The notes under the pieces were generated by a model, which made no database searches, had not been told where the DNA came from, and saw nothing but the letters and a program-made list of their open reading frames with translations. Positions 7,115 to 16,576 of a DNA stretch of 64,000 bases are shown here, in pieces. A program made the position numbers and the translations under genes. Each line of letters starts with the position of its first letter. The first letter of the stretch is position 1. Location: assembly GCF_014196745.1 (NCBI RefSeq), contig NZ_JACIEH010000001.1:620001-684000 (forward strand), written 5' to 3'. The DNA is from Sphingomonas kyeonggiensis (GTDB lineage: Bacteria > Pseudomonadota > Alphaproteobacteria > Sphingomonadales > Sphingomonadaceae).

Positions 7115-8773
7115 ATGTTGCGCGATCCGTCCATCAAGTACCGTCCCTTCCCCCAGGTAAACCTGCCCGGCCGCCAATGGCCGAGCCGCACCATCACCAA
7201 GGCGCCCCGCTGGCTGTCGACCGACATGCGCGACGGCAACCAGGCGCTGATCGACCCGATGGACGCCGAGAAGAAGACCCGCTTCTTCGAGCTGCTCTGC
7301 AAGGTGGGCGTGAAGGAGATCGAGGTCGGCTTCCCGAGCGCCGGCGCCACCGAGTTCGACTTCATCTCGGGCCTGGTCCGGCAGGACAAGATTCCCGACG
7401 ACGTGATCGTCCAGGTGCTGACCCAGTCGCGCCAGGACCTGATCGAGACCAGCTTCCAGAGCCTCAAGGGCGCGAAGAAGGCGATCGTCCACCTCTACAA
7501 CGCGGTCTCGCCGGCGTGGCGCCGCATTGTGTTCGGGATGAGCCGCGAGGAGATCAAGCAGATCGCCATCGCAGGCGCCAAGGTGCTGCGCGACGAGGCG
7601 GCCAAGCAGCCCGATACCGACTGGCATTTCGAGTACTCGCCGGAGACCTTCTCGACCGCCGAGCTCGATTTCTCGGTCGAGGTCTGCGAAGCGGTGATGG
7701 ACATCCTGCGCCCGACCACCGAGCGCCCGCTGATCCTCAACCTGCCGGCAACGGTCGAGGCCGCGACGCCGAACATCTATGCCGACCAGATCGAGTGGTT
7801 CTGCCGCAACATCCGCAGCCGCGACACGGTCGTCATCAGCCTGCACACGCACAACGACCGCGGCACCGGCGTTGCCGCGTCGGAGCTGGGCCTGCTCGCG
7901 GGCGCGGACCGCGTCGAGGGCTGCCTGTTCGGCAATGGCGAGCGCACCGGCAATGTCGACCTGGTGACGCTGGCCCTCAACATGTACACGCAAGGCGTTG
8001 ATCCGGGACTGGATTTCTCGGACATCGACGAGGTCATCCAGACGGTCGAGTACTGCAACCAGATCCCCGTCCACCCGCGTCATCCCTATGCCGGCGACCT
8101 GGTGTTCACGGCGTTCTCGGGCAGCCACCAGGACGCGATCAAGAAGGGCTTCGCGGCGCAGGAAGCGCGCAACGACGAGTTCTGGGACGTGCCCTATCTG
8201 CCGATCGACCCGAAGGACCTGGGCCGCGATTACGAGGCGGTGATCCGCGTCAATTCGCAGTCGGGCAAGGGCGGCGTCGCCTGGGTGATCGAGCAGGACA
8301 AGGGCCTGAAGCTGCCCAAGCGGATGCAGGCAGATTTCTCGCGCCACGTACAGGCGCTGGCTGACGAGACCAGCCGCGAGCTCAACGCCGCGGACATCTG
8401 GGGCCGCTTCGAGCAGACCTATCTGCCGGGCGACAAGGATCGCTTCGTGCTCGAGGATTATGAGGAGACCGGCGCCGCCGGCAGCCGCGTGTTCGTCGGC
8501 CGTATAGCGGTGGACGGCGAGACGCGTTCGATCTCCGGGCGCGGCAACGGCCTGATCTCGGGCGTGATCGACGCGCTTGCCGGCACCACCGGCCCGGCGC
8601 TCGACGTGGTCGATTACAGCGAGCATGCGATCGGCCACGGCGCCGATGCGCAGGCGGCGGCCTATGTCGAGTGTCGCACGCCGGACGGGCGCACGGTGTT
8701 CGGCGTGGGCATCGACGCGGACATCGCGACCGCTTCGGTACGTGCGGTGCTGAGCGCAGCCAACCGGGCCTGA
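7115..8773 (+). CDS. leuA: 2-isopropylmalate synthase
   Basis: A 552-residue enzyme that condenses acetyl-CoA with 2-oxoisovalerate, the first committed step of leucine synthesis. The catalytic TIM barrel has [14 protein letters not shown] with the metal-binding Asp, then [13 protein letters not shown] and [17 protein letters not shown]. The C-terminal LeuA dimer/regulatory domain ([20 protein letters not shown]) is present, so leucine feedback inhibition is likely. Length and motifs match the long, mycobacterial-type synthase. It is preceded by a leader peptide and hairpin, and followed by two hairpins at 8779-8833. Confidence 0.96.
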   Translation: MLRDPSIKYRPFPQVNLPGRQWPSRTITKAPRWLSTDMRDGNQALIDPMDAEKKTRFFELLCKVGVKEIEVGFPSAGATEFDFISGLVRQDKIPDDVIVQVLTQSRQDLIETSFQSLKGAKKAIVHLYNAVSPAWRRIVFGMSREEIKQIAIAGAKVLRDEAAKQPDTDWHFEYSPETFSTAELDFSVEVCEAVMDILRPTTERPLILNLPATVEAATPNIYADQIEWFCRNIRSRDTVVISLHTHNDRGTGVAASELGLLAGADRVEGCLFGNGERTGNVDLVTLALNMYTQGVDPGLDFSDIDEVIQTVEYCNQIPVHPRHPYAGDLVFTAFSGSHQDAIKKGFAAQEARNDEFWDVPYLPIDPKDLGRDYEAVIRVNSQSGKGGVAWVIEQDKGLKLPKRMQADFSRHVQALADETSRELNAADIWGRFEQTYLPGDKDRFVLEDYEETGAAGSRVFVGRIAVDGETRSISGRGNGLISGVIDALAGTTGPALDVVDYSEHAIGHGADAQAAAYVECRTPDGRTVFGVGIDADIATASVRAVLSAANRA

Positions 8774-8778
8774 ACTTT

Positions 8779-8833
8779 CGGCACCGTTATGGTGCCGTAA
8801 CCATCCCCGCCGCTGGACCTGCTCCGCGGCGGG
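8779..8833 (+). terminator. Two hairpins after leuA
   Basis: CGGCACC-gttat-GGTGCCG (8779-8797) and CCCGCCGC/GCGGCGGG (8806-8833) follow the leuA stop within 60 bp. Neither has a long T tail, but together they are a plausible transcript end before the next gene. Confidence 0.5.
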
Positions 8834-8842
8834 AGACCACAT

Positions 8843-8870
8843 TCCCATCGGGCTTTCCAAACCGATGGGA
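8843..8870 (+). promoter_or_regulatory. Hairpin overlapping the start of the PI-PLC-like gene
   Basis: TCCCATCGG and CCGATGGGA are 9-bp arms around an 11-nt loop, and the ATG at 8865 is inside the 3' arm. If formed in mRNA it would hide that start codon; the next in-frame ATG is at 8877, just outside. Confidence 0.4.
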
Positions 8871-10688
8871 TTCGTGATGGGCATCAATCTGGGCTTTTCC
8901 GGCGCGTGCGTGATGGCGCTGGACGGCGGCTATTATCTGACGCTGGACAAAGACGGCAAGGTCGGCACCACCACGGACAAGGCGGATGCCAAATGGTTTC
9001 GCCGTGAGGGCAATGACGCCTCTTTCGCGCTGGCGCGGCTGGGCGGGCGGGACGACGGCGACAATCTGGTCGGCGCGGATACCACGCTCGAGCGGGTGGA
9101 CGGCGCTTCCGATTGGCGCTGGTCGCTCCTCGGCACGTCGCTCCAGGACGAGCGGGGCAACGGGCGCTTTCTCGTCTTGTCGGACGCCATGCCGACCATG
9201 GCGTCCACGGGCACGCCGGCCAAGGTGTCGTTCGAATGGCCGTGGAGCGACCATTCCGCGTGGCTGACCGACATAAGCGCACTTCACCCCGAGTTCGGAG
9301 ATCTCCCGCTGATCCAGCTCCCGCTCGCCGGATCGCATGACTCGGGCACCTATGGGATGAACTTCGCCGGCCGCACGCAGAACTGCACGATCGCGGAACA
9401 GCTGAAACTCGGCATCCGGTTCTTCGACTTCCGGGTGCAGGTGAACGATGGCTTGTTCTACACCCACCACACCTTCCCCAGCGCCAATCCCTTCGCCCGG
9501 TGGGAGCAGGGGAACAACGACCCTCTCAACGGCTGGCCTTGCATCCTGCTCGACCTGCACAGGTTTCTGCAGGACAATCCCGGCGAGTTCGTGATCCTGA
9601 AGTTCCAAACCTTCAATGCCGTGCCCGGGCAGGATTTCGACGCCGACGACCATGACCATTTCCGCTGGCTGCTCAACCATTATCTGGACGTGCTCGACGT
9701 CAACGATCTCGCCGGGCTGTCCCTCAAGGATGCGCGGGGCAAGGCGGCGATCTTCTACGAGAATATTGGCGAATATGCCGGGAAGCCGGGCGAGCCGGGC
9801 GGCAATTGGGGGAATATCGCGGCGTACAAGACCGCCGGGGACCAGAAGGGCCTCTCGGAATATATCCGCCTGTGGGATCCCTATTGGGACGACGAGAGCA
9901 GCTCGCTCGCCGATGAGGGGCCGGCGGGGAAAGATGGCGTCCCGACCGCGCTGACCGATCGCTGGAAGCTGTATCACACGAACAACCTGTGCTTCTGGCA
10001 GGGAATGGTCGCGGCGCGCTTCTTCGTCGCCCAGGCGCAGATGCAGGTCTGCAACGGGAACTGGAACGACATGGGCGTGCCGGTCTATTTCAGCAAAGCC
10101 GAGCGCTCGGCGGTCTACAACAACCATCTCAACGCGGCGATGTTCGTCGAGTGGATGGGCGGCCTGGACTGGGGCATGGGCGTGTTCCGGCCCAATGTGA
10201 TGACGATGGACTATGTCGAGAATGGCAGCCTGACCGACCAGATCGTCGCCCGGCTGAAGGCCATCCCGGCCGGCAAGTTCAGCGCGGAATATGCGCCGGC
10301 CAGCAGCTTCCTCGACCAATGCTATTGCCGGATCGCCTTCGGATCCGGGAGTGGGACCTCCTATCTCGGCGAAGATGGTGGCTGGGTGCGCTACACCACG
10401 GCGCCGAGCGACGCGCTCCAGTTCCGGCTGCGGATGGAGCCGGGGCCGAGGTTCTTCTACATGGTCTCGGGCGGCGACTATGACGGCTATTATCTGTCGC
10501 TGCGCAAGAGCGATTCCGCGCTGGGCCTGTATGGCGACCACAAGGTAGAATCCTGGACGATCAAGGATGGCGCGCTGCTTTCGGACTATAGCGGCGAATA
10601 TGCGCAGCCGGGCGGCCAGGACGACTGGGTCTATGCGAATGTCACGCTGTCGCAGGCGATGACCGGGTGCCGACAGGACTGGAGCTGA
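8865..10688 (+). CDS. Phosphatidylinositol-specific phospholipase C X-domain-like protein
   Basis: A 607-residue protein. The centre holds a PI-PLC X-like core: LAGSHDSGTYG with His158, and LFYTHHTF with His201/202, equivalent to the two catalytic histidines of bacterial PI-PLC, plus DFRVQV and ILDLH-type segments. N-terminal (about 20-60) and C-terminal (about 520-570) regions both contain a GGYYL-type motif (DGGYYLTLDKDG, DGYYLSLRKSD) typical of beta-trefoil or fascin-like folds. No clear signal peptide is visible. It probably cleaves a phosphodiester in a lipid or GPI-like substrate; the flanking modules may bind sugar or lipid. The start could be 8865 or 8877. Confidence 0.75.
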   Translation: MGFVMGINLGFSGACVMALDGGYYLTLDKDGKVGTTTDKADAKWFRREGNDASFALARLGGRDDGDNLVGADTTLERVDGASDWRWSLLGTSLQDERGNGRFLVLSDAMPTMASTGTPAKVSFEWPWSDHSAWLTDISALHPEFGDLPLIQLPLAGSHDSGTYGMNFAGRTQNCTIAEQLKLGIRFFDFRVQVNDGLFYTHHTFPSANPFARWEQGNNDPLNGWPCILLDLHRFLQDNPGEFVILKFQTFNAVPGQDFDADDHDHFRWLLNHYLDVLDVNDLAGLSLKDARGKAAIFYENIGEYAGKPGEPGGNWGNIAAYKTAGDQKGLSEYIRLWDPYWDDESSSLADEGPAGKDGVPTALTDRWKLYHTNNLCFWQGMVAARFFVAQAQMQVCNGNWNDMGVPVYFSKAERSAVYNNHLNAAMFVEWMGGLDWGMGVFRPNVMTMDYVENGSLTDQIVARLKAIPAGKFSAEYAPASSFLDQCYCRIAFGSGSGTSYLGEDGGWVRYTTAPSDALQFRLRMEPGPRFFYMVSGGDYDGYYLSLRKSDSALGLYGDHKVESWTIKDGALLSDYSGEYAQPGGQDDWVYANVTLSQAMTGCRQDWS

Positions 10689-10703
10689 GCCAGTCCTGTC
10701 GGC
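10669..10703. terminator. Long hairpin enclosing the stop codon of the PI-PLC-like gene
   Basis: GCCGACAGGACTGG and CCAGTCCTGTCGGC are perfect 14-bp arms; the 7-nt loop carries the TGA stop. The next gene is convergent and ends 10 bp away, so the hairpin can end transcription in both directions, though it has no T tract. Confidence 0.6.
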
Positions 10704-10712
10704 TCGCCAGCC

Positions 10713-11840
10713 CTATCGGCTGGGGTCGATCAGATACTTCTCGCCGGTGGCCTTCTTGGCATAGGCGGCCACCACTGCCGGATCGAGCGCTTCGGCGAGC
10801 GAGATGGTGTTCGTGTAGTGGCTGGCGAAAGTGGTGGTCAGCTCGGCGGCGACGCGCGCGCGCAGGCGCAGCGTGCCTTCCAGCCCGAGCTTCATCAGGA
10901 ACGGCGTGACCAGGAAGCCGCTGACGCCCCAGGCCAGGCCATAGCCGCGATCGAGTTCCATCGGCGACGTATCGAGCATGCCGTAGACATAGACCTGCTT
11001 CCAGGTCGACGAGCCATAACGGCTATAGGCGGTGGCGGTGCGGTTGGCCGCCGCTTCCATCGCGTGGAGGATCGTGTTGACGATCTTCCCGCCGCCGATC
11101 GCGTCGAAGGCGAGGGTGGCGCCGGTCTCGGCGATCGCGTCGGTCAGCTTCTCGCGGAAATCGGGGGCGCTGCTGTCGACGATGTACCTGGCGCCGATGT
11201 CGCGCAGGATCTGCGCCTGGGCTTCGCTGCGCACGATGTTCACCAGCGGCACGTCGTCCGCGATGCAGATGCGGTTGAGCATCTGGCCGAGGTTGGAGGC
11301 GGCGGCGGTGTGGACCAGCGCCTTATGGCCTTCCATCCGCAGCGTCTCGACCATCGACAGGGCGGTGAGCGGGTTGACGAACATCGATGCGCCATCTGCG
11401 GCGGTGGCGCCTTCGGGCAGCACGATGCAGTCGCGCGCCGCGATCTTGCGATACTGGGCGTACATCGCGCCGCCGAGCATGCCGACCTTCTTGCCGAGCA
11501 GCCCGGCGACATTCTCGCCGGCCAGCACCACGGTGCCGGCACCTTCGTTGCCGACCGCCATCGACTGGTCGAGCCGCGGCTTCATCGCCGGCATGCGCGC
11601 GGACGGGATCGCGGCGGTGAGCGTGGGGTGCTCCGCGGTGCCGCCGGCCTTGAGCGTCGCCATGTCGGCGGGGCCGAGCAGCAGGCCGAGATCGGACGGG
11701 TTGAGCGGCGCCGCCTCGACCCGGACGATGACTTCGTCGGGACCGGGCGCAGCGAGCGTCACCGGCTCCAGCGAGAGGGTGAGATTGCCGTCGCTCGAGA
11801 CGGTCGAGCGTAGTTCGAGGCCAGTCAGCGGGTTTGCCAT
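10713..11840 (-). CDS. Zinc-type MDR dehydrogenase / NADPH:quinone reductase-like
   Basis: A 375-residue medium-chain reductase. The GroES-like N-terminal domain (APLNPSDLGLLLG, GNEGAGTVVLAGENV) is followed by a Rossmann domain (HTAAASNLGQMLNRI, LAFDAIGGG). The usual structural zinc cysteines are missing, which fits the quinone/enoyl reductase branch rather than alcohol dehydrogenases. GAAGGAG lies just upstream of the ATG at 11840. It sits 24 bp after folB on the same strand and so could be co-transcribed with the pteridine genes, but its substrate is unknown. Confidence 0.85.
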   Translation of the reverse strand: MANPLTGLELRSTVSSDGNLTLSLEPVTLAAPGPDEVIVRVEAAPLNPSDLGLLLGPADMATLKAGGTAEHPTLTAAIPSARMPAMKPRLDQSMAVGNEGAGTVVLAGENVAGLLGKKVGMLGGAMYAQYRKIAARDCIVLPEGATAADGASMFVNPLTALSMVETLRMEGHKALVHTAAASNLGQMLNRICIADDVPLVNIVRSEAQAQILRDIGARYIVDSSAPDFREKLTDAIAETGATLAFDAIGGGKIVNTILHAMEAAANRTATAYSRYGSSTWKQVYVYGMLDTSPMELDRGYGLAWGVSGFLVTPFLMKLGLEGTLRLRARVAAELTTTFASHYTNTISLAEALDPAVVAAYAKKATGEKYLIDPSR

Positions 11841-11864
11841 TGCACTCTCTCCTTCAATCACAGG

Positions 11865-12218
11865 TCAGTCGCGGCTGCGGACGATCTCGCAGCCGATGCG
11901 GGCATCGGGATAGATGTCGAGCTTCATCGAGCGGACGGTGACCCTGGCCACGCGCTCGTCTTCGAACGCCAGCGCGGCGACTGCTTCGCAGAGCGTCTCC
12001 TGCAGCTCGAAATGGCGGGATTCCACCAGCTTGCGGATACCGGTTCGCAGGAAGTCGTAATCGACTACCGCGTCGATCCGGTCCTCGGGCCGGGCAGCAT
12101 AGCGGCAGGTCATTGCGACGTGGAGAGTCACTCGCTGTGGCGCCGCGCGCTCCTCGGGATGGATGCCCAGGCCCATCGCGACCTCGAGCCCGTCGAGCAG
12201 GATCGTGTACTCAGCCAT
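11865..12218 (-). CDS. folB: Dihydroneopterin aldolase
   Basis: A 117-residue FolB, the normal length. It carries the family residues: Glu in GIHPEER, the Tyr of VVDYDFLR and the Lys of RSMKLDIYPDA. It cleaves 7,8-dihydroneopterin to 6-hydroxymethyl-dihydropterin in folate synthesis; close relatives (FolX) epimerise the triphosphate instead, and the sequence alone does not fully separate the two. Its start overlaps the end of the SDR gene by 8 bp, so the two are translationally coupled. With folE upstream it forms a compact pteridine operon. Confidence 0.92.
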   Translation of the reverse strand: MAEYTILLDGLEVAMGLGIHPEERAAPQRVTLHVAMTCRYAARPEDRIDAVVDYDFLRTGIRKLVESRHFELQETLCEAVAALAFEDERVARVTVRSMKLDIYPDARIGCEIVRSRD

Positions 12219-12975
12219 GCGGGCGCTCCCGGCCTTCGAACATCACGTCGCCGTCGCGCTGCAGGAAGCGCTGGCCGCAATCGACGAAGATGTTCTGGCC
12301 GGTGATGCTGGGCGTGACGAGCAGCATCTCGACGGTGGCGGCGATGTCGCCCAGCGCGACCGGGCGCTGGAGCAGGTTCTGCCGGGCATGCTCGGCGAAC
12401 TCCTCGGCGGTCTGGTCGAGGCTGGGCAAAGTGAGGCCGGGCGAGACGGCGTTGACCCGGATGCGCGGGGCGAGGCCGCGGGCGAGCAGCTCGGTGGCGG
12501 TGGCGAGCGCGGCCTTGCTCAGCGTGTAGGTGAGGAAGTCCGGGTTGAGGTTGGCGAGTTTCTGGTCGAGCAGATTTACCACTGCGCCCTGATCCAGGTC
12601 GTCCTGCGCCGCCAGCGCCGAGGCGAGGGCGATTGGGGCGCCGCAATTCACCCGCATGTGGCGGTCGAGCAGCGCGAAATCGGTGAGCGGCAGGGCGTCC
12701 CAGGCGAATTGCGAGGCGTTGTTGACCAGGCCGTCGATCGGGCCGCCAAGCCCTTCGCGCGCGGCGTGGAGCAGGGCAGGGGCGGTTTCCGCCTCGGCCA
12801 GCTCGCCGGTCACCACACAGGCGGTGCCGCCCTCGGCAGCGATCTGGGCGGCGAGCGCCTCGGCGTCCTCGGGCGCGTGGTGGTGGTGGATCGCCACCTG
12901 GTGGCCGCGCAGGGCCAGGCGGCGGGCGATGCCCGCGCCGATCCGCCGCGCGCCGCCGGTCACGAGTATTCGCAT
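12211..12975 (-). CDS. Pteridine reductase-type SDR (FolM/PTR1-like)
   Basis: A 254-residue short-chain dehydrogenase. The nucleotide motif is TGGARRIG, i.e. TGxxxRxG, which marks the PTR1/FolM pteridine reductases rather than the standard TGxxxGxG. Other SDR motifs are present: NNAS, and YTLSKAAL with the catalytic Tyr and Lys. Its ATG overlaps the folE stop by one base (TGATG) and its end overlaps folB. Position and motif agree on reduction of dihydromonapterin, dihydrobiopterin or dihydrofolate with NADPH. Which of these is the substrate is inferred. Confidence 0.85.
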   Translation of the reverse strand: MRILVTGGARRIGAGIARRLALRGHQVAIHHHHAPEDAEALAAQIAAEGGTACVVTGELAEAETAPALLHAAREGLGGPIDGLVNNASQFAWDALPLTDFALLDRHMRVNCGAPIALASALAAQDDLDQGAVVNLLDQKLANLNPDFLTYTLSKAALATATELLARGLAPRIRVNAVSPGLTLPSLDQTAEEFAEHARQNLLQRPVALGDIAATVEMLLVTPSITGQNIFVDCGQRFLQRDGDVMFEGRERPHG

Positions 12976-13595
12976 CAATAGCCCATCAGCTTGAGCACTT
13001 CCTGGCGGCTGCGCTCGTCGTCGCGGAACACGCCCATCATGCGGCTGGTGACCATGCCGACGCCGGGGGTGCGCACGCCGCGCGCGGTCATGCAGCCATG
13101 CGTCGCCTCGATCACCACCGCGACGCCCTGGGGCTTCAGCCGCTCCCAGATGCAGTCTGCGACCTGGGCGGTTAGGCGCTCCTGCACCTGGAGCCGGCTG
13201 GCGAAGCCGTGCAGGACGCGGGCGAGCTTGGAGATGCCGACGACGCGGTCCTTGGGGAGGTACGCGATCGAGGCCTTGCCGGTGATCGGCGCCATGTGGT
13301 GCTCGCAGTGCGACTGGAAGGGGATGCCGTTCAGCAGGACGATGTCGTCATAGCCGCCGACTTCCTCGAACACGCGGTTGAGGTGGTGCGCCGGGTCCTC
13401 GGTATAGCCCTGGCAATATTCCTTCCAGGCGCGGGCGACGCGCTGGGGCGTGTCGAGCAGGCCTTCGCGACTGGGGTCGTCGCCGGCCCAGCGGATCAGG
13501 GTGCGGATCGCGTCCGATACTTCCTGCGGAACCGGAATCTTGGGCGAAGGCGCGACGATGTCGCCGTCTTCGGGGCCGTCGTGATCATGCACCAT
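12975..13595 (-). CDS. folE: GTP cyclohydrolase I (type IA)
   Basis: A 206-residue FolE that converts GTP to 7,8-dihydroneopterin triphosphate, the entry step to folate and pterins. The zinc ligands are visible in SHCEHHMAPITG and GCMTARGV, and GKASIAYLPKDRVVGISKLA is the family core. It heads the operon folE-SDR-folB, with stop/start overlaps between the first two. A cupredoxin-type alternative enzyme (FolE2) is clearly excluded by these motifs. Confidence 0.96.
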   Translation of the reverse strand: MVHDHDGPEDGDIVAPSPKIPVPQEVSDAIRTLIRWAGDDPSREGLLDTPQRVARAWKEYCQGYTEDPAHHLNRVFEEVGGYDDIVLLNGIPFQSHCEHHMAPITGKASIAYLPKDRVVGISKLARVLHGFASRLQVQERLTAQVADCIWERLKPQGVAVVIEATHGCMTARGVRTPGVGMVTSRMMGVFRDDERSRQEVLKLMGY

Positions 13596-13827
13596 TTTCG
13601 TCTCTTCCTAGCCGCTTGCGGGCTTTACGCTACGGCATCTGCGTTTCTTGCAGAAACCGGGTGTGGCTCAACTGTATCTCCCCGGGAAAAATGGCCGAAA
13701 ACCGCGATGTTCCGGCCCTTATCCCCGTTGACGGGCTGAAAAATGCAGCGTTAGTTTCGCTGGCGATAAAAGCAACGCCGTGACCGGTATCAGCCGGCAT
13801 CGGCGCCCAGAGGAGGGGATGCACCAG

Positions 13828-16509
13828 ATGAAGAAGCTCGACCTGCTCGCGGCGACTGCGCTCACGCTGTTCCTCGCGACGCCAGCCTTTGCCCAGCAGA
13901 CCACGCCGCCGACGTCGGACGACACCACCGGCCAGGAATATCAGTCCTCCAACGAGATCATCGTGACGGCCACCCGCCGTAACGAGACCGTGCAGGACGT
14001 GCCGATCGCGATCACCGCCATCGGCGCGCAGGAGCTGCAGAACGCCGGCGTCGACAATATCCGCGACCTCGAGCAGCTCGCGCCGTCGATCCAGAGCTCG
14101 ACCGGCCAGTCCTCGGCGACCGGCACCACCATCTATCTGCGCGGCATCACCACCGGCGGCGACAATCCCGGCTTCGAGCCGGCGGTCGGCGTGTTCATCG
14201 ACGGCGTGTTCCGCGCCCGCGCCGGCGTCGCCATCTCCGAGCTGCCCGAGCTGGAGCGCGTCGAAGTGCTGCGCGGCCCGCAGGGCACGCTGTTCGGCCG
14301 CAACACCTCGGCCGGCGCACTGAGCATCTACACCGCGCTGCCGCAGTTCGAGACGCACGGCTATGTCGAGGGCTCCTACGGCAACTACAACGCCTACGGC
14401 GTCAAGGGCGCGATCACCGGGCCGGTCAGCGAATCCCTCGCGCTGCGCCTCGACGGCAGCTACCGGAAGCGCGACGGGTACATCAAGGACGCCAACAGCA
14501 GCCGTCGCTTCAACGACGTCGACCGCTGGGCGCTGCGTGGCCAGGCGCTGCTCGACAAGGGCGACATCACCTTCCGCCTGATCGCCGATTACTACCAGAC
14601 CGACGAAGTCTGCTGCGCCACCGTGTCGGTGGTGCGCGGCCCGCTGGCCCCGGTGATCCAGAGCATCGCCGCCTCGCAGGGCCGCACCGGCATCTACACC
14701 GGCCCGCCCAGCGACCGCATCCAGGCCGCCTCGCCCAACCGCAACTATGGCGAGAAGGTGAAGGACTGGGGCTTCTCGGGCGAGCTCAACTGGGACCTGG
14801 GCGACGTCAAGCTGACCTCGATCACCGCCTATCGCGACTGGCGCGCGCTGCGCAGCCAGGACATCGACTTCTCGGGCATCGATCGCGCCTATCGTGACGG
14901 CTATCGCACCGAGCTGAAGGACTTCACCCAGGAACTCCGCCTCCAGGGCTCGGCGTTCAACGGCAAGCTCGACTGGCTGATCGGCGGCTTCTACCTGAAC
15001 GAGAAGAACGACCTGACCGACACGGTGCGCTTCGGCAACGACGCCAACCGCTATGTCGACACGATCTTCGCGGGCCAGCTCGGCGCGGCCTTCGGCACGC
15101 CGCTGCAGTTCTACGGCTCGCTCGGGCCGACGGTGCCGACGCTGGGCGGCGCGCTGCTCAACCCGGCGGTGCCGAACAGCCTGCCGGCACTGCAGGCGGT
15201 CTATGGCGCCACGCTCGCCCCGCTGGTCGGCTGCTTCCGCGCCCAGGCGGGCACGGCGCCGGGCAGCCTCTGCGTGATCCCGGGCTTCCCGTCCACGCCG
15301 ATCCCGGGCCTCGCGGCGCTGGCGGCCAACCCGCTGCCGGGCGCAACCGCCGGCCAGGGCAACAACAACGACGTGTTCGGCGTGAAGACCGACGCGATCG
15401 CGCTGTTCACCCACAACATCGTCAACGTCACCGACAATCTGTCGCTGACCCTCGGCGCGCGCTGGAACCACGAGCGCAAGACGATGAACGCGTCGATCAA
15501 CAGCAACACCGGCAGCTGCACCTTCTTCAACCAGGTGCGTGCGGGCAATGCTGCGGCGGTGGCCTATGCCAATGTCCTCAAGCAGGTGCCGGGGCTGTTC
15601 AACAACCTGTTCCTGCTGAGCTGCAACCCGGCCGTGAACACCGAGTTCAACGGCAACTATACCGACAGCTTCACCGACGACGAGATCACCGGCACCGTCA
15701 AGCTGGCGTACAAGTTCTCGCCGCACCTGATGGTCTATGGCAGCTACGATCACGGCTACAAGTCGGGCGGCTACAATCTCGACCAGGCGACCTTCGATTC
15801 GGTGCTGCTCGGCGGCAACGGCGCGCAGGGCCGCGACCTGCGCTTCGGGGCGGAGACCAACGATGCGTTCGAGATCGGCTTCAAGGCGAGCCCGAGCCGC
15901 GCCTTCTCGCTGAACGTCGCGGCGTTCTACATGAACTTCTACGGCCTGCAGTCGCTGGTGTTCTCCGGCAACAACTTCGTCGTCCAGAACGTCGACAAGA
16001 GCATTTCGAAGGGCGTCGAGGCGGAAGCGCAGATCCGGCCGGCGAACAACCTGACCTTCCAGCTCGGCTACAGCTATATCGACGCGCAATATGCCGACTC
16101 GAACAACTTCGCCGGCACGCCGCTGCAGGGCCAGGAGGGCCGGCAGTTCCAGAACCAGCCGAAGCACACGGTGACCGGCGCGGTGACCTGGGAGCCGCGG
16201 GTCGCGAGCAACCTGAAGGGCCTGGTGCACCTCGACTTCCGCTACAACAGCGAAGTCAACATCCCGTCGAGCAACCCCGACCCCATCACCGGCCGCACCG
16301 CGATCCGCAACGAGGGCTATGGCCTGCTCAACGGCGCGATCGGCCTGCAGACGAACGACGGCAAGATCCGCGGCGAGTTCTTCGTCGAGAACATCACCAA
16401 CACCTTCTACTTCATCTCGGGCTTCGCGGTGCCCGAGCAGACCGGCAACTATAACGGCTATCCGGGCTACCCGCGCTTCTACGGCGCGCGCCTGCGCTTC
16501 GGCTTCTGA
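13828..16509 (+). CDS. TonB-dependent outer-membrane receptor
   Basis: An 893-residue receptor. A signal peptide (MKKLDLLAATALTLFLATPA, cleaved after AFA) precedes a TonB-box-like EIIVTATRR near residue 45 and the plug domain (DVPIAITAIG, LRGITTGGDN, VLRGPQGTLFGRNTSAGAL). A long 22-strand barrel ends in an aromatic residue (GARLRFGF). The ATG at 13828 is chosen because AGGAGG lies 9 bp upstream; a nearer ATG at 13819 touches the Shine-Dalgarno. It imports an unknown ligand (siderophore, saccharide or aromatic). No transporter partner is adjacent. Confidence 0.95.
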   Translation: MKKLDLLAATALTLFLATPAFAQQTTPPTSDDTTGQEYQSSNEIIVTATRRNETVQDVPIAITAIGAQELQNAGVDNIRDLEQLAPSIQSSTGQSSATGTTIYLRGITTGGDNPGFEPAVGVFIDGVFRARAGVAISELPELERVEVLRGPQGTLFGRNTSAGALSIYTALPQFETHGYVEGSYGNYNAYGVKGAITGPVSESLALRLDGSYRKRDGYIKDANSSRRFNDVDRWALRGQALLDKGDITFRLIADYYQTDEVCCATVSVVRGPLAPVIQSIAASQGRTGIYTGPPSDRIQAASPNRNYGEKVKDWGFSGELNWDLGDVKLTSITAYRDWRALRSQDIDFSGIDRAYRDGYRTELKDFTQELRLQGSAFNGKLDWLIGGFYLNEKNDLTDTVRFGNDANRYVDTIFAGQLGAAFGTPLQFYGSLGPTVPTLGGALLNPAVPNSLPALQAVYGATLAPLVGCFRAQAGTAPGSLCVIPGFPSTPIPGLAALAANPLPGATAGQGNNNDVFGVKTDAIALFTHNIVNVTDNLSLTLGARWNHERKTMNASINSNTGSCTFFNQVRAGNAAAVAYANVLKQVPGLFNNLFLLSCNPAVNTEFNGNYTDSFTDDEITGTVKLAYKFSPHLMVYGSYDHGYKSGGYNLDQATFDSVLLGGNGAQGRDLRFGAETNDAFEIGFKASPSRAFSLNVAAFYMNFYGLQSLVFSGNNFVVQNVDKSISKGVEAEAQIRPANNLTFQLGYSYIDAQYADSNNFAGTPLQGQEGRQFQNQPKHTVTGAVTWEPRVASNLKGLVHLDFRYNSEVNIPSSNPDPITGRTAIRNEGYGLLNGAIGLQTNDGKIRGEFFVENITNTFYFISGFAVPEQTGNYNGYPGYPRFYGARLRFGF

Positions 16510-16534
16510 TACCGGCGCCTTCGGGCGGGGATGG

Positions 16535-16564
16535 GGCGCTCCGGGAAACCGGGGCGCCTTTTTC
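16535..16564 (+). terminator. Intrinsic terminator of the TonB receptor gene
   Basis: GGCGC-T-CCGG, loop gaaa, CCGG-G-GCGCC, followed by TTTTTCTTT. A classical rho-independent terminator 25 bp after the stop codon. Confidence 0.85.
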
Positions 16565-16576
16565 TTTGGGGGATTT

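Noticed and set aside
8865..10688. PI-PLC-like protein considered as a secreted toxin
   Set aside because: No signal peptide or secretion partner is visible, so this role cannot be supported.
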